Shown: positions 33,885-43,610 of the stretch, in pieces
How positions within the stretch are numbered: the stretch's first letter is position 1
How the letters are laid out: every line of letters begins with the position of its first letter
Origin: Limnanthes douglasii subsp. nivea
Taxonomy: Eukaryota > Streptophyta > Magnoliopsida > Brassicales > Limnanthaceae
Direction of reading: 5' to 3'
Assembly: GCA_036936605.1 (NCBI GenBank)
Contig: JAUPFV010000005.1
Coordinates: 155,869,195 to 155,933,194, forward strand
Length of the DNA: 64,000 nucleotides
Made by a program: the position numbers and the translations under genes
The notes under the pieces: model-generated
Told to the model about the DNA's origin: nothing
The model's input: the letters and a program-made list of their open reading frames with translations, nothing else
The model's database searches: none

Positions 33885-34225
33885 TTGTTGCTGTTGTTGT
33901 TCTTGTTGTCCTTGTTGCTCTCGTTGTTGTTCTTGTTGTTGTTCTTGTTGTCGGTCTTCGTGTTGAACTTGTGGCTGCTGGTGTTGTTGCTGGTGGTGTT
34001 CTTCTTGTTGTTACTGGTGGTGTTCTTCTTGGTCTTGCTGTTGGTGTTGTTGTTGTTGTTCTTCTTGTTCTTGCTGTTGGTGTTGTTGTTGTTGTTGTTG
34101 TTCTTCTTGTTGTTGTTGTTGGTGTTGTTGTTGTTGTTCTTGTTGTTGTTGTTATTCTTGTTGCTGTTGTTGTTCTTGTTGTTGCTGCTGGTGTTGCTGT
34201 TTCTGCTGTTGTTGTTGTTGTCTTT
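33885..34225 (-). repeat. CAA/CAG tract coding for poly-Gln in the Ulp1-like gene
   Basis: On the minus strand this is (CAA/CAG)n broken by GAA, CAC and AAA, so it encodes a Q-rich segment with E and H. Two CAA codons have become TAA (near 34010 and 34153). Long open frames in the other frames (poly-Thr on this strand, poly-Val and poly-Leu on the other) are artefacts of the triplet repeat. Confidence 0.8.
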
Positions 34226-34345
34226 CGGTCTCCTGTTTCATACAAAATTCCAAAAAAACAAAAGGGTGGAAGGGTTAAGCATAAGTTAATCATTGTTGAG
34301 CACGATTCACATGCTGACTTGATATCTGTCTTGTCCATTCCAAAC

Positions 34346-34430
34346 AATTCGCAGCTCAGCATGCGAATTGTGTAATAACCAACCCACTAGTTGATTACAC
34401 AATTCGCAGCTTAAGCTGTGAAACGTTTGG
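34346..34430. repeat. Two palindromes flanking the Gln-rich exon
   Basis: 34346-34369 reads AATTCGCAGCTCAGCATGCG, then AATT. A second lies at about 34401-34422 with one arm changed (TGTGAA). Confidence 0.85.
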
Positions 34431-35427
34431 ACAGGACTACACAAGAGTCCTGATATTTGTTTGATAACATCATATCATCCACTTACATTATCTACCTCCT
34501 TTGGGTCATTCGGAGGAAACTCATGTCTTTCTTTCTCTGTCTGTGTCTCCATGATGTCCATCTCTGCAGATTGTATCGGTATGGGTGAATAGTTGGCATC
34601 ATCGTCCCTTTCTTCTGGCAGTACTCCATCAGCATGGTGCTGATCAGCATTAGACACAGATGCTTGCTGATCAGTGGATTCTTCTCTGTCTGGAAATGCT
34701 GGTACCTGCTCAACTACTGGCCTTTCAATCCGGCAAATTGGCTGAGAGATAACATTGTGGAGTTGTTGTGTTTCAAGTTCCGCTATCTTGCGTTTCAATT
34801 CTTTCAGCTGCAACAATGATAGCAAACTTTTTATAAACATATTAAGTGCTGATTGTAGTGATTATTTAAGGCTCAAGTCATACTTACTTCTCTGGCCTGT
34901 TTTTCTATCTTTCTCTCGTACTTGTTCTTGTCGGCGTATGTCTTCAAACGCTTTGATTCAGCAACAATTGCAGAAATCTCGGGATTAGGACCTCTGCGTT
35001 TCAGTACATAATCACTGATTGTTTCACTCATACTGGTTGTATCGTCGTCGTCGGGCTCCTGCCTGGATTTGCCTTTCGGTTGTGGTGGAACCGTTTTCTT
35101 GGGGAGTCTTGGTGGTGGAATCGTTGGCTCGGGTGGTGTTGGTTGTTTGGGTCTGGGAGACATCACCTTATTCATTACATTCTGTGATGCTCATCTCATT
35201 TGTTTTGGTTTTGATGCTGTGCTTTTCGTCCTCTTCCTTGGTCTTTCTTCCGGTGAAGTAGAAAAGGTTTCTGCATCTTCACTATATTCTCGTTCTCCGA
35301 AAGCTTCACTTTCAGCCTCGGTAAGACGTAATGGACCTTCTAAAACCTACCAACAGAGGCACATGTAAGTAAATAAATTGTTTTGAAAGTATGAGGGTGT
35401 AGACAAACAAATTGTTTTTTAGAAACA

Positions 35428-35760
35428 GTTCGCATCATATGATGCAAAATGTGTGATTTTAATCATGTTAGTGTTACAAAGAATTCACATGCTGAGCTGC
35501 GAAATGTGTATGGGACAATATGCTGCGAACTATGTGTAAACTATATGCTGCGAACTATGTGTAAACCACATGCTGCGAACTAAGTATTTATGTCAGGCTG
35601 CGAAAATGATTGATGCATGCAGAGTTGCGAAATATGTGTAAAACTATATGATGCGAACTGTGTGGAAAAAGAAACTGCGAAGTACAATTCATATCAGGTT
35701 GCGAAATGATTGATACATTTTTCTAAGCAAAACGCATTATATGTTGTGAACTGTTTGCAC
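35428..35760. repeat. Half-site array in an Ulp1-like intron
   Basis: About ten TGCGAA or TTCGCA sites occur here, including a three-copy run of CTATATGCTGCGAACTATGTG-like units near 35518-35583. A full but imperfect palindrome is near 35430-35449. Confidence 0.8.
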
Positions 35761-36819
35761 CCCCAGTTCAATACATATATAAAGATTATACCTGGTCATT
35801 ATCCAGCGAGGGTGTTCTAAGAAGATATGTCATGGTTGATGCTTGGCACTCTATCCCAACCATTTGAAAAACCTTGGTATCGAGGTTGGCTTCGCTACCT
35901 CATGGCCGATTGTTGTGTGCTCCATGATGAAGGGCTGCATGGGGACAAGTTTTATCAACAAGATGCCCTGTACATAACTAATTTTTATACTGAATAGATC
36001 AATCTTACAATTACAAGGGCGACGCAGCCGACGACTTTATCAGCTCTTCCTATTGCTAAGCAACTCGTGATAGACTGTCGAAGCTTGTACAATATTGATC
36101 CAGCCCAGTCATAATTGTTTATTCTGCTGAGGTCTTCAACGTAATAAACTGTGCTCCAGCCCAGGATATCTCCAGATACGGAGTAGAATAGTGTGGAGCA
36201 CAAAAACAGTATCAACAGCCTCGCAACGTCTTCCAACTCATGCTCCCCTCCTTCGTTTATGGCCTTCTCTATACCCTCCTGTAAAACCAATGACAACATG
36301 TTATGTGAGAAATGTACAGAATCTTGCTTTATAAAGATGAAGTCCATTTTAGACGTACCTTTATAATGGCATTTGTTATTGTTTTGGTATTACTAGCTGG
36401 TACTTTCCTGCCAGTTTTACCCATGAAGTATTTCTTCATCATCCTTGATAAGCTCCGGTTTTTGTTAAACGCATTTTCTCGGTGCCATGCCTCAACCCGA
36501 ATATGATCTTCACATCGTTTTCAGTTAGCTTTACATACTTGTTGCCAATCCTAAAGGCGTCTCTATCCACAGAGAATTGCTCGATGATATACTGAATGAT
36601 TTGGTAGAATTTTTTCTTTGGCAGCTCTGCCTCATTACGGATTTGGAAAACCGTTTTCAGAAGTGTGTAGAAGGGTGTGTTTCTTGCAGCTTCAATGTGG
36701 GCCCTTGTAATACGCATGTCTTTGAGTAGCTTCAGAAGGCTCACCAACCCTGATCTGTAGTAGCTAGGTTTTGTTGTCATACTTTCTGCACAAACACAAA
36801 TCAGTTGGAGTGTCACAAA

Positions 36820-37000
36820 TAATTCGCATCACAAGCTGCTTAACAAGTCACACACAATTCGCATGGCAAGCTGCTAATTGCATATACATGAATATTGTTT
36901 TAACAGATAATCCGCAGCCTTGGCTGCGAATTGTTTGTAAATAAATGACATAAACATATAATCGAGCTGCGAATTGCTTGCATAATGGGTGATCAGAATG
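36820..37000. repeat. Palindromes in the 5' intron of the Ulp1-like gene
   Basis: Copies lie near 36821-36842, 36859-36880 and 36909-36932 (CCGCAGCCTTGGCTGCG). They sit upstream of the acceptor TTTGTGCAG before the ATG at 36780. Confidence 0.8.
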
Positions 37001-37278
37001 TGAACTGTTCCACTTTTTACATGCACATTGCAGGGATCTGGGAATTATTGAACAAACACCAAAATCAACAATGAACTACCTAATGCACATCTAACATACA
37101 TAATATTTCTCAGGAAAGTATTAGCATTACATGCAACTAAACTTCTACCCTGCCTTCGACGATAAACCCAGAAACTGAGCAACTATCGTCAGTAGATACT
37201 TCATTCCAGTATAAAAAGCAACGCCTATCGTGAATTAACAGAAAAAAGTGGTTCAAATTCGTCAAAAACGCAAAAAAA

Positions 37279-37378
37279 NNNNNNNNNNNNNNNNNNNNNN
37301 NNNNNNNNNNNNNNNNNNNNNNNNNNNNNNNNNNNNNNNNNNNNNNNNNNNNNNNNNNNNNNNNNNNNNNNNNNNNNN
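37279..37378. other. Assembly gap, 100 N
   Basis: Exactly 100 N, the usual placeholder for a gap of unknown size. It falls where the right end of MULE-2 should be. Confidence 0.98.
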
Positions 37379-38270
37379 ATGATGAATTCATAAAAAGATG
37401 TTTCAAATCATGTAAAACTAACCAATATCGATGTACAAACGATTTTATGGATGAATTAGGAACGAAAAAATAGAGATTGATAATCGTTTTTAGTGCATGT
37501 TTTTTAAGGAATGCTTCTACCCCTTTCTTTAGATTAGATTTTAATTAGATTTTGTGGGTTTTGTTTTATTTTTAATTGGTTTTTTGTTTTCTCGGAAATT
37601 GAGAGAAAGACTGACATCGATGGAGACTGCCATATGCTAGGACTGACATTGGCATAGATGAATAAAGTTGGATTCAATTTTTCAATATCTGCTTATGAAT
37701 TTATGAGGTTGTTATTATTTTTATTTTCAAAATTTTAAAAAGTTATATTGGTAAAAAACAATTGGTACTCACATTTATTTAAAACAATTGGTACTCATAT
37801 TTATTTATTTTGTTTATAGTTGTGATTCTAGTTTTTTTGTGATGAGAAATAATTAATTATTATTTTTTATATTAAATTTATATTTATTTATTTTGTTTAT
37901 AGTTGTGATTCAAGTTTTTAGCTATGATGGGGTAATAATTAATTATTATTTTTTATATTAAATTTATATAAGTTTATTGAGAAAGTATTATGAGATATAC
38001 GTTTGATATGATGAATTCTGTTTTAAATTGATGAATGATTTGATAATAAATGCATTTCTATATTTATATAGAAATTATGGGTTATAAAGATAAATTTTAT
38101 TTTAAAATAGCTTTTACAAACTTTAATAAATATTTTTCAAATTTTATAATTAAGTTATACTAAATTAAATATGAAATGGATTAGAATTAAGAAATTATAG
38201 ATTAAATATCAAATCTGAAGTTTATGTTAGATAAATAATTGCTTTTAAACTTCAATAAGTATGATAGAGT
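37379..38270. other. Unassigned AT-rich stretch with an 84-bp duplication
   Basis: No gene is recognised. Two adjacent copies of an ~84-bp unit start near 37798 and 37882 and run to about 37970; each carries TTTATTTATTTTGTTTATAG and AATAATTAATTATTATTTTT. Confidence 0.6.
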
Positions 38271-38287
38271 GACGACCAAAGTCTCAC

Positions 38288-38400
38288 ATCCCACATCGAC
38301 ATCGATTAAACATGGGAATGATCGATGGTATATAAATAAGAACATACCTTAACTAGTATGAGGCCTTTTGGTAGTGTAGCATGATATATCTAAATTAGAA
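38288..38400 (+). promoter_or_regulatory. snRNA-type USE and TATA, followed by a U2-like scrap
   Basis: ATCCCACATCG (38288-38298) fits the plant snRNA upstream sequence element RTCCCACATCG. A TATATAAAT box starts at 38329, 30 bp further on, close to the Pol II snRNA spacing. Downstream, ATACCT...GGCCTTTTGG...TGTAG (38344-38388) shares three short blocks with the start of U2 snRNA. The start lies only ~15 bp after TATA and the rest of U2 is absent, so this is not a working snRNA gene. It may be a derived repeat. Confidence 0.35.
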
Positions 38401-38544
38401 GAATTGTTTGTTTGATTTGATACTAGATTTATTACTATATGTTGACATACTAAACTTAATAGTATCATATTGCTAAGTTCGACCAATTTTATTTAGGGTA
38501 TGAGAATTTATTTTGATTTGAATGTTTTAGGACTTTGGATGCAT

Positions 38545-39292
38545 AATTACTAAATATTGTAGTTGAATCTAAGATACTTATTAAGTAATTATATTTAATA
38601 AATCATTAAGATAATTTTATTTTATTTAAATATTTATAAATATATTCTTTTATTAATGATTTGACGTGAAATATATTGTATTTCTAAAAATAAATATCCC
38701 ATAATATATCAATAGGGATTATTATATTATTAAAATTCAAACTTCCACAATTTACTTCTTCTCTAAACACTTAGCTCTCTGTTTGTTCCATTGTTCCAGT
38801 GACTGAGTGAACCAACCAAATTCATATGTCTGTGTCTAATCGTGCAATACTAGTTCATGTCTCCAGTTTTGTCAAGTTCGTCTTGCTCAATTTACATATA
38901 TATTGAAATTCTTGAAGGTTATATATGTTCATATTATGGTTAGGGTTTGGGTTTTGGAGCTCTTAATTACTAATTTTTTCATAGTTCAAGAAGTAATTGA
39001 TAGCGTCTATTTTCATAAACAAGATCGGTCGACCGTCTGATCAAATTATTGTGGTTATGCTCTCGCAAGATTTCAGCACCTTGTTTTTCATATTTTTTCT
39101 CTGTACATTTGAGGTTAACTACAGCCAAAAAAGGTTTACTGAACTTTTGAAGAGCAATACAAAATTACAAATTAAAAAAGAGCTCATCATATTCATATCT
39201 TTGGAAGAAGTTTTTTTAATCTTTCTGGCAGATCCATATGCAAATCAGATCCACCGGACTTATGGATCATCCATGTTTTTCATATTATCCAC

Positions 39293-39294
<2 letters not shown>
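38545..39294 (+). repeat. Inverted-repeat arm A (unknown promoter-exon unit)
   Basis: This arm matches the complement of 39659-40445 over ~700 bp, e.g. GCTCTCGCAAGATTTCAGCA, GAGCTCATCATATTC and TTCATATTATCCACAC at the inner end. In this copy about 40 bp containing the TATA box of the other copies are missing, between AATTCAA and ACTTCC near 38741. The longest frame (MIASIFINKIG..., 38997-39407) runs into the TA microsatellite and is open only by chance at its end. Function unknown. Confidence 0.85.
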
Positions 39295-39345
<51 letters not shown>

Positions 39346-39624
39346 AATATACAATTATTTTTTTTAAATTTAATATAATTAAATTTATTTATTTTATTGT
39401 ATGCTAAACTATTTTTCTTTGAAAAAAAAACTAACTTTTTTTTATTTGCATAGTTTATTACCTTATAAGTTGTGACCACCAAAATATGAGGTCCTCCAGC
39501 TTTTCTAACAACCTCGATAGCTCATGGAAAAAAACAGGATCACCCTAATCTCCAAGTTTGATACCCCATCTTTTAATATAATTAAATTTATTTATAAAAA
39601 AGAGAGTAAATAAATGCTTATTGG

Positions 39625-39655
<31 letters not shown>

Positions 39656-39658
39656 TTT
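39295..39658. repeat. Spacer of the inverted repeat with (TA)n tracts
   Basis: (TA)n tracts lie at 39295-39341 and about 39626-39650. Between them is AT-rich sequence. 39577-39658 is also repeated at 41317-41395 (AAGAGAGTAAATAAATGCTT). Confidence 0.85.
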
Positions 39659-40445
39659 GTGTGGATAATATGAAAAACATGGATGATCCATGAGTGCGGT
39701 GGATAATATGAAAAACATGGATGATCCATGATCCATGAGTGCGATGGATGTGATTCTGCATATGGATCCTCCAAAGATATGAATATGATGAGCTCTTTCT
39801 TAATTTGTAATTGTGGATTGCTCTTCAAAATTTCAGTACGCCTTTTTTGGCGGTAGTTAACCTCAAATGTATAGAGAAAAAATATGAAAAACAAGGTGCT
39901 GAAATCTTGCGAGAGCATAACCACAATAATTTGATCAGGCGGTCGACCGATTTTGTTTATGAAAATAGACGCTATCAATTACTTCTTGAACTATGAAAAA
40001 ATTAGTAATTAAGAGCTCCAAAACCCAAACCCTAACCATAATATGAACATATATAACCTTCAAGAATTTCAATATATATGTAAATTGAGCAAGACGAACT
40101 TGATAAAACTGGAGACATGAACTAGTATTACACGATTAGACACAGACATAAAACACAATGTATCAGAAGTCACAAACCTATGAATTTGGTTGGTTCACTT
40201 AGTAACTGGAACAGACAGAGAGCTAAGTGTTTAGAGAAGAAGTAAATTGTGGAAGTGTTCTTATTTATAGGCGCAAGCTAATATATATTATCTTCATTGA
40301 ATTTCAATAATATAATAATCCCATCGATATACTAAGGGATATTTATTTTTAGAAATACAATATATTTCCCTTCAAATCATTAATAAAAGAATGTATTTGT
40401 AAATATTTAAATAGAATACAATTATCTTGAATGATTTATTAAATA
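39659..40445 (-). repeat. Inverted-repeat arm B (promoter-exon unit)
   Basis: Complement of arm A. On the minus strand it has a TATA box (CTATAAATAA, 40270-40261), a leader (ACACTTAGCTCTCTGTCTG) and an open frame of 108 codons (39978-39652) with LQIKKELIIFISLEDPYAE and a C-terminal MDHPCFSYYP motif written twice because a ~40-bp segment is duplicated. No domain is recognised. It looks like the 5' end of a gene, multiplied locally. Confidence 0.8.
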
Positions 40446-40469
40446 TCTATTTCTGAGTGCTGTGGATCT

Positions 40470-41235
40470 TTTCTGCAGAAAGATTAAAAAAACTTCTTCC
40501 AAAGATATGAATATGATGAGCTCTTTCTTAATTTGTAATTTTGTATTGCTCTTCAAAAGTTTAGTACGCTTTTTTTGGCGGTAGTTAACCTCAAATGTAT
40601 GCTGAAATCTTGCGAGAGCATAACCACAATAATTTGATAAGGCGGTCAACCGATCTTGTTTATGAAAATAGACGCTATCAATTACTTCTTGAACTACATA
40701 AATTAGTAATTAAAAGCTCCAAAACCCTAACCATAATATGAACATATATAACCTTCAAGAATTTCAATATATATGTAAATTGAGCAAGACAAACTTGATA
40801 AAACTGGAGACATGGTATTGCACGATTAGACACAGACATGAAACACAATGTATCAAAAGTCATACCTATAGATTTGGTTGGTTCACTCAGTCGCTCGAAG
40901 AGACAGAGAGCTAAGTGTTTAGAGAATAAGTAAATTGTGGAAGTGTTCTTATTTATAGGCGTAATCTAATATATATATATATATATATATTAGAATATAT
41001 ATATATATATTATCTTCATTGAATTTTAATAATATAATAATCCCCATCGATATATTATGGGATATTTATTTTTAAAAATACAATATATTTCACTTCAAAT
41101 CATTAATAAAAGAATATATTTATAAATATTTAAATAGAATAAAATTATCTTGAATGATTTATTAAATATCTATTTTTGTAATTACTTAATAAGTATCTTA
41201 GATTTAACTACAATATTTAGTATTGATCATATGTA
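40470..41235 (-). repeat. Third copy (C) of the promoter-exon unit
   Basis: A direct repeat of arm B with its own TATA box (CTATAAATAA, 40958-40949). The TA-rich spot just upstream of the TATA box has grown into a (TA)n microsatellite (about 40970-41011). It has the same LQIKKELIIFISLEE coding stretch, but the frame then diverges. Confidence 0.8.
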
Positions 41236-41378
41236 AATATATCTCCACTTTAGTTTAGGAATAAAACTAACTGAAAAAATATTTTTTATATACATTTATT
41301 TTTTCTAAATTTAATATAATTAAATTTATTTATAAAAAAAGAGAGTAAATAAATGCTTATTGGTATATATATATTTAT

Positions 41379-41678
41379 TTATTTCTTTCTTTTGTGTGGA
41401 TAATATGAAAAACATGCATGATCCATTGGTTGCCGCAACTTCTGTTTACCCTCTATTCCTTTATTCTTTGTAACTTCAGGTGTTACTCGAAGGGGAATGA
41501 CATCTAATGGAAACACTGCCGGCGGAGGTGGTAGAGAGACTGCAGCTGCTCGAAGGGGAACAACATCTGATGGAATAACAGCCGGCGGTGGAGGTGGTAG
41601 AGGGAAGTCTGCTGCCGGCGGTGGAGGTGGTAGAGGGAACTCTGCTGCCTCATAATTTTTAAGCTCTACTTGAAACAT
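41379..41678 (-). CDS. Unrecognised proline-rich open frame ending MDHACFSYYPHK
   Basis: The 99-codon frame on the minus strand begins MFQVELKNYEAAEFPLPPPP after a possible acceptor (TTTTATAG, about 41684). It has several PLPPPPPA segments and ends in the same MDHxCFSYYPHK motif found at the ends of copies A and B. The sequence to its left (41317-41430) matches the spacer at 39577-39690. I infer a fourth, fuller copy of the repeated unit, in which this exon was kept while copies A-C lost it by deletion. Proline-rich low complexity means the frame may be a shadow of GC-rich repeats, but the shared C-terminus argues against that. No domain is known to me. Confidence 0.4.
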   Translation of the reverse strand: MFQVELKNYEAAEFPLPPPPPAADFPLPPPPPAVIPSDVVPLRAAAVSLPPPPAVFPLDVIPLRVTPEVTKNKGIEGKQKLRQPMDHACFSYYPHKRKK

Positions 41679-41887
41679 ATCTATAAAATATATAGAGCAA
41701 ATAAAAAAGTTACTAACTGGATTCTCTTAATTTAAATATAGCTTAGGTAGTAAATTATTTTCTAAATCAATGCTCTTTAATTTTACTCATACAATTGGAG
41801 CTAAAAGATAAACTAACAAATTATTATACTCAATTACTATATAAAAAAAACTGATGCATCATATATAAAAAAAATCAGTAAAGTTTA

Positions 41888-42024
41888 AAAAACTTGTTAG
41901 GAAAGATATGATGAGCTCTTTCTTAATTTGTAAAGATTAAAAAACTTGTTAGGAAAGATATGATGAGCTCTTTCTTAATTTGTAAAGATTAAAAAACTTG
42001 TTAGGAAAGATATGATGAGCTCTT
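41888..42024. repeat. 52-bp tandem repeat, 2.6 copies
   Basis: Units start at 41888, 41940 and 41992 and are nearly identical. Each contains GATATGATGAGCTCTTTCTT, the same stretch that codes for KKEL(I)I in copies A-C of the neighbouring unit (minus strand). The third copy is cut short 48 bp before the F-box start codon. Confidence 0.92.
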
Positions 42025-42071
42025 TGATCATTGGCCGGTAGTGATCATCTTCTTGCATATTCTCCCCAAGA

Positions 42072-43301
42072 ATGGCGTCTCGTTATATCCCTACTCCGGT
42101 GTTGGAAGACATCTTTCAAATATTACCAGTCAAGTCTCTCCTTCGTTTCAGAGCTGTATCCAAATTATGGAATACGACAATCATCCAACCTCACTTTATT
42201 TTGACGCACATGGAATGTAACAGCAATATCAATCCACGTTTACTTGTCCAAGAAGTGTATGATGATACTGTCCAACGTTTTCGCTGAAGAAAGTTGTAGA
42301 CAATCGACTTGATGAGCATATGTCTGTTGTTTTCGATTCACCGAGCAACGTAGTTGTTGGTGCGTGTAGGGGGTTGGTATGCGTAAACAACATCAAGAAT
42401 GAAAGTTATGGTTTTTATCTCTTGCAAGATAGGTTTGCTATATTGAATCCTTCAATTAGGCGAGTCATTAATCTTCCCCTTCCTAATTATGCTTCTACGT
42501 ACCGAATTCCTATTGTAACTAAAACTGTCTTAGGATTCGGTTTTGACACAAATTCTGATGACTTCAAGATCGTTAGGATTGAGTACTCTGGTTTAACTAT
42601 AACTAAATATAAGTTCGTTGAAGTCTTTTCCCTGAAACATATGGTATGGAGGAATATCGAAGACAGACCCTCTTCTTCTAAATTTCAGTACCAAAATACT
42701 TTATTGAAAGGTAATGTTCATTGGGTTGCAAAGCAAAACAAACGCGTTCTTATCGAAATATTCAATATTCAATTTCACTGACGAAAAATTCTCCACAAAG
42801 TTACTATCGGAATGCCTTTCTGATTCTTGGGATCCATTGTCGTCCATAAGCATGACGTCTAAGGAAGGTTCACTTTTTTTATTGGAAAGGACGATATGGG
42901 AGTTATGGGTCATGAGAGATTACGAGGATGAACATTCTTGGACAAAGTTTTATTCCATCACGTCAAGTTACATTAGACGATATCCGGATTATTGGGATAA
43001 AAGAGTTACTTGGACCGAGGATGATCAGATCATACTAAAACTGGGTGACCGAGTGTTGTTTTTATTTAACGATGGCGAAGTCCAACGAATACAACACGAC
43101 CAGATTTCGGCATATGGGAACACAATCAACTTCAGGCGTATTGTTGATAACTATACGGAAAGTTTAATGCTATTGAACTCGGACAGATTTTTCGAGAGAA
43201 ACCTGGACAACGGTTGGGTTGAGCTAAGATCATGCCGATTTAAAGGCAATAATGTTCGATTGGATAATATGATCGGATTGGAATGGGAGATGCGGAAGTA
43301 G
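42072..43301 (+). pseudogene. F-box gene with FBA domain, broken by two frameshifts
   Basis: Plant F-box proteins recruit substrates to SCF ubiquitin ligases. ATG at 42072 begins MASRYIPTPVLEDIFQILPV, with the F-box core (LPVKSLLRFRAVSKLW) at residues 20-36. The F-box-associated domain follows: VGACRGLVCV, ILNPSIRR, LGFGFDTNSDDFKIVRI, VFSLKHMVWR and VHWVAKQ, then FTDEKFSTKLLSE...SLFLLERTIWELWVM. There are two lesions. A one-base deletion near 42276-42285 throws the frame just after residue 70. A 7-bp tandem duplication (AATATTC twice, 42757-42770) shifts it again. The rest, about 400 codons in total, is clean, so inactivation is recent or the assembly is in error. It has no introns, as is common for this family. 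Confidence 0.92.
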
Positions 43302-43601
43302 AAGTAGTTTTTGGTTTCTTCGTTGTAATGTGATGGGATGGAGAAACTTGATTTCCAAACCATTTAAATCTAATTTTGAAGTTGAATGTGTATTTTTTTC
43401 AAAAATAAAATAAAATATGAGGAGCTCTTTTTTAATTTGTATTGGTCTTGTTCTTGCACTTAGAGGCGGAAGCAGTCTTTAAGTTATTGATAGTAACTTT
43501 TGAACTAAATAATGCTGTCACTTGTTAAATGTGTGGCCTAACTTTAGGCTCGCCCTAAAAATTATTTTTCACGGAAGAGATAATTGATGATCATTTATCA
43601 C
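43302..43601. other. F-box 3' flank
   Basis: No gene is seen. 43415-43440 repeats the GAGGAGCTCTTTTTTAATTTG element that is present upstream of the F-box gene, so the F-box gene is bracketed by related short repeats. Confidence 0.5.
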
Positions 43602-43610
43602 TTGAATATA
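43602..43610. repeat. 9-bp target-site duplication, left (small MULE)
   Basis: TTGAATATA, identical to 44458-44466. Confidence 0.92.

Larger units (their letters stand above)
31801..36786 (-). pseudogene. Ulp1-like (C48) SUMO-protease-type gene of MULE-2
   Basis: The family cleaves SUMO isopeptide bonds. About ten exons run right to left. The N-terminal region (36780 down to about 36000) has FRIGNKYVKLTENDVKIIFG and VYYVEDLSRINNYDWAG, typical of TE-borne Ulp1 proteins. Proline-rich and basic exons follow (about 35347-34887), then a coiled coil (34811-34480) and a Gln-rich exon (34225-33885). A central exon is at about 33175-32851, then 32765-32656. The protease exons are 32578-32348 (VCTEMKDTVNHWTLLVIDFD with the catalytic His) and 31968-31801 (GTLDCGILVCKYA with the catalytic Cys). 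The usual acid in YDSL/YDPL reads YNPL, so the triad Asp is Asn. Frameshifts (about 36480) and stops (about 33055, and in the Gln tract) break it. Introns are full of palindromes. Confidence 0.85.
26322..37278. mobile_element. MULE-2: large Kaonashi-type MULE with a Ulp1-like gene, right end not seen
   Basis: The left terminus (26322, GGAAAATTGCAC) is supported by ~140 bp of similarity to the inverted complement of the right end of the short element at 43611-44457. Content is a MURA-type transposase (plus, 27416-29907), an acidic-tail gene (minus, 30598-31098) and a Ulp1-like protease gene (minus, 31801-36786). MULEs that carry Ulp1-like genes are known from plants (the Kaonashi group and melon elements). 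Dispersed TTCGCA...TGCGAA palindromes fill introns and spacers. No right terminal repeat or target duplication was found before or after the assembly gap at 37279, so the right boundary is open. Confidence 0.8.

Noticed and set aside
33839..34375. Long open frames on both strands (Leu/Val-rich on plus, Thr/Arg-rich on minus)
   Set aside because: They are the alternative frames of a CAA/CAG triplet tract. The biologically sensible frame is poly-Gln on the minus strand in the Ulp1-like gene.
27000..37000. CRISPR-like array because of repeated palindromes
   Set aside because: This is eukaryotic plant DNA. Spacing is irregular, centres vary, and copies lie in introns of transposon genes.
38288..38400. 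A functional U2 snRNA gene
   Set aside because: Only three short blocks match, the start is too close to TATA, and the Sm site and 3' stem-loops are missing.
39240..39740. Open frames with YIYIYIYI runs on both strands
   Set aside because: Translations of (TA)n microsatellites.
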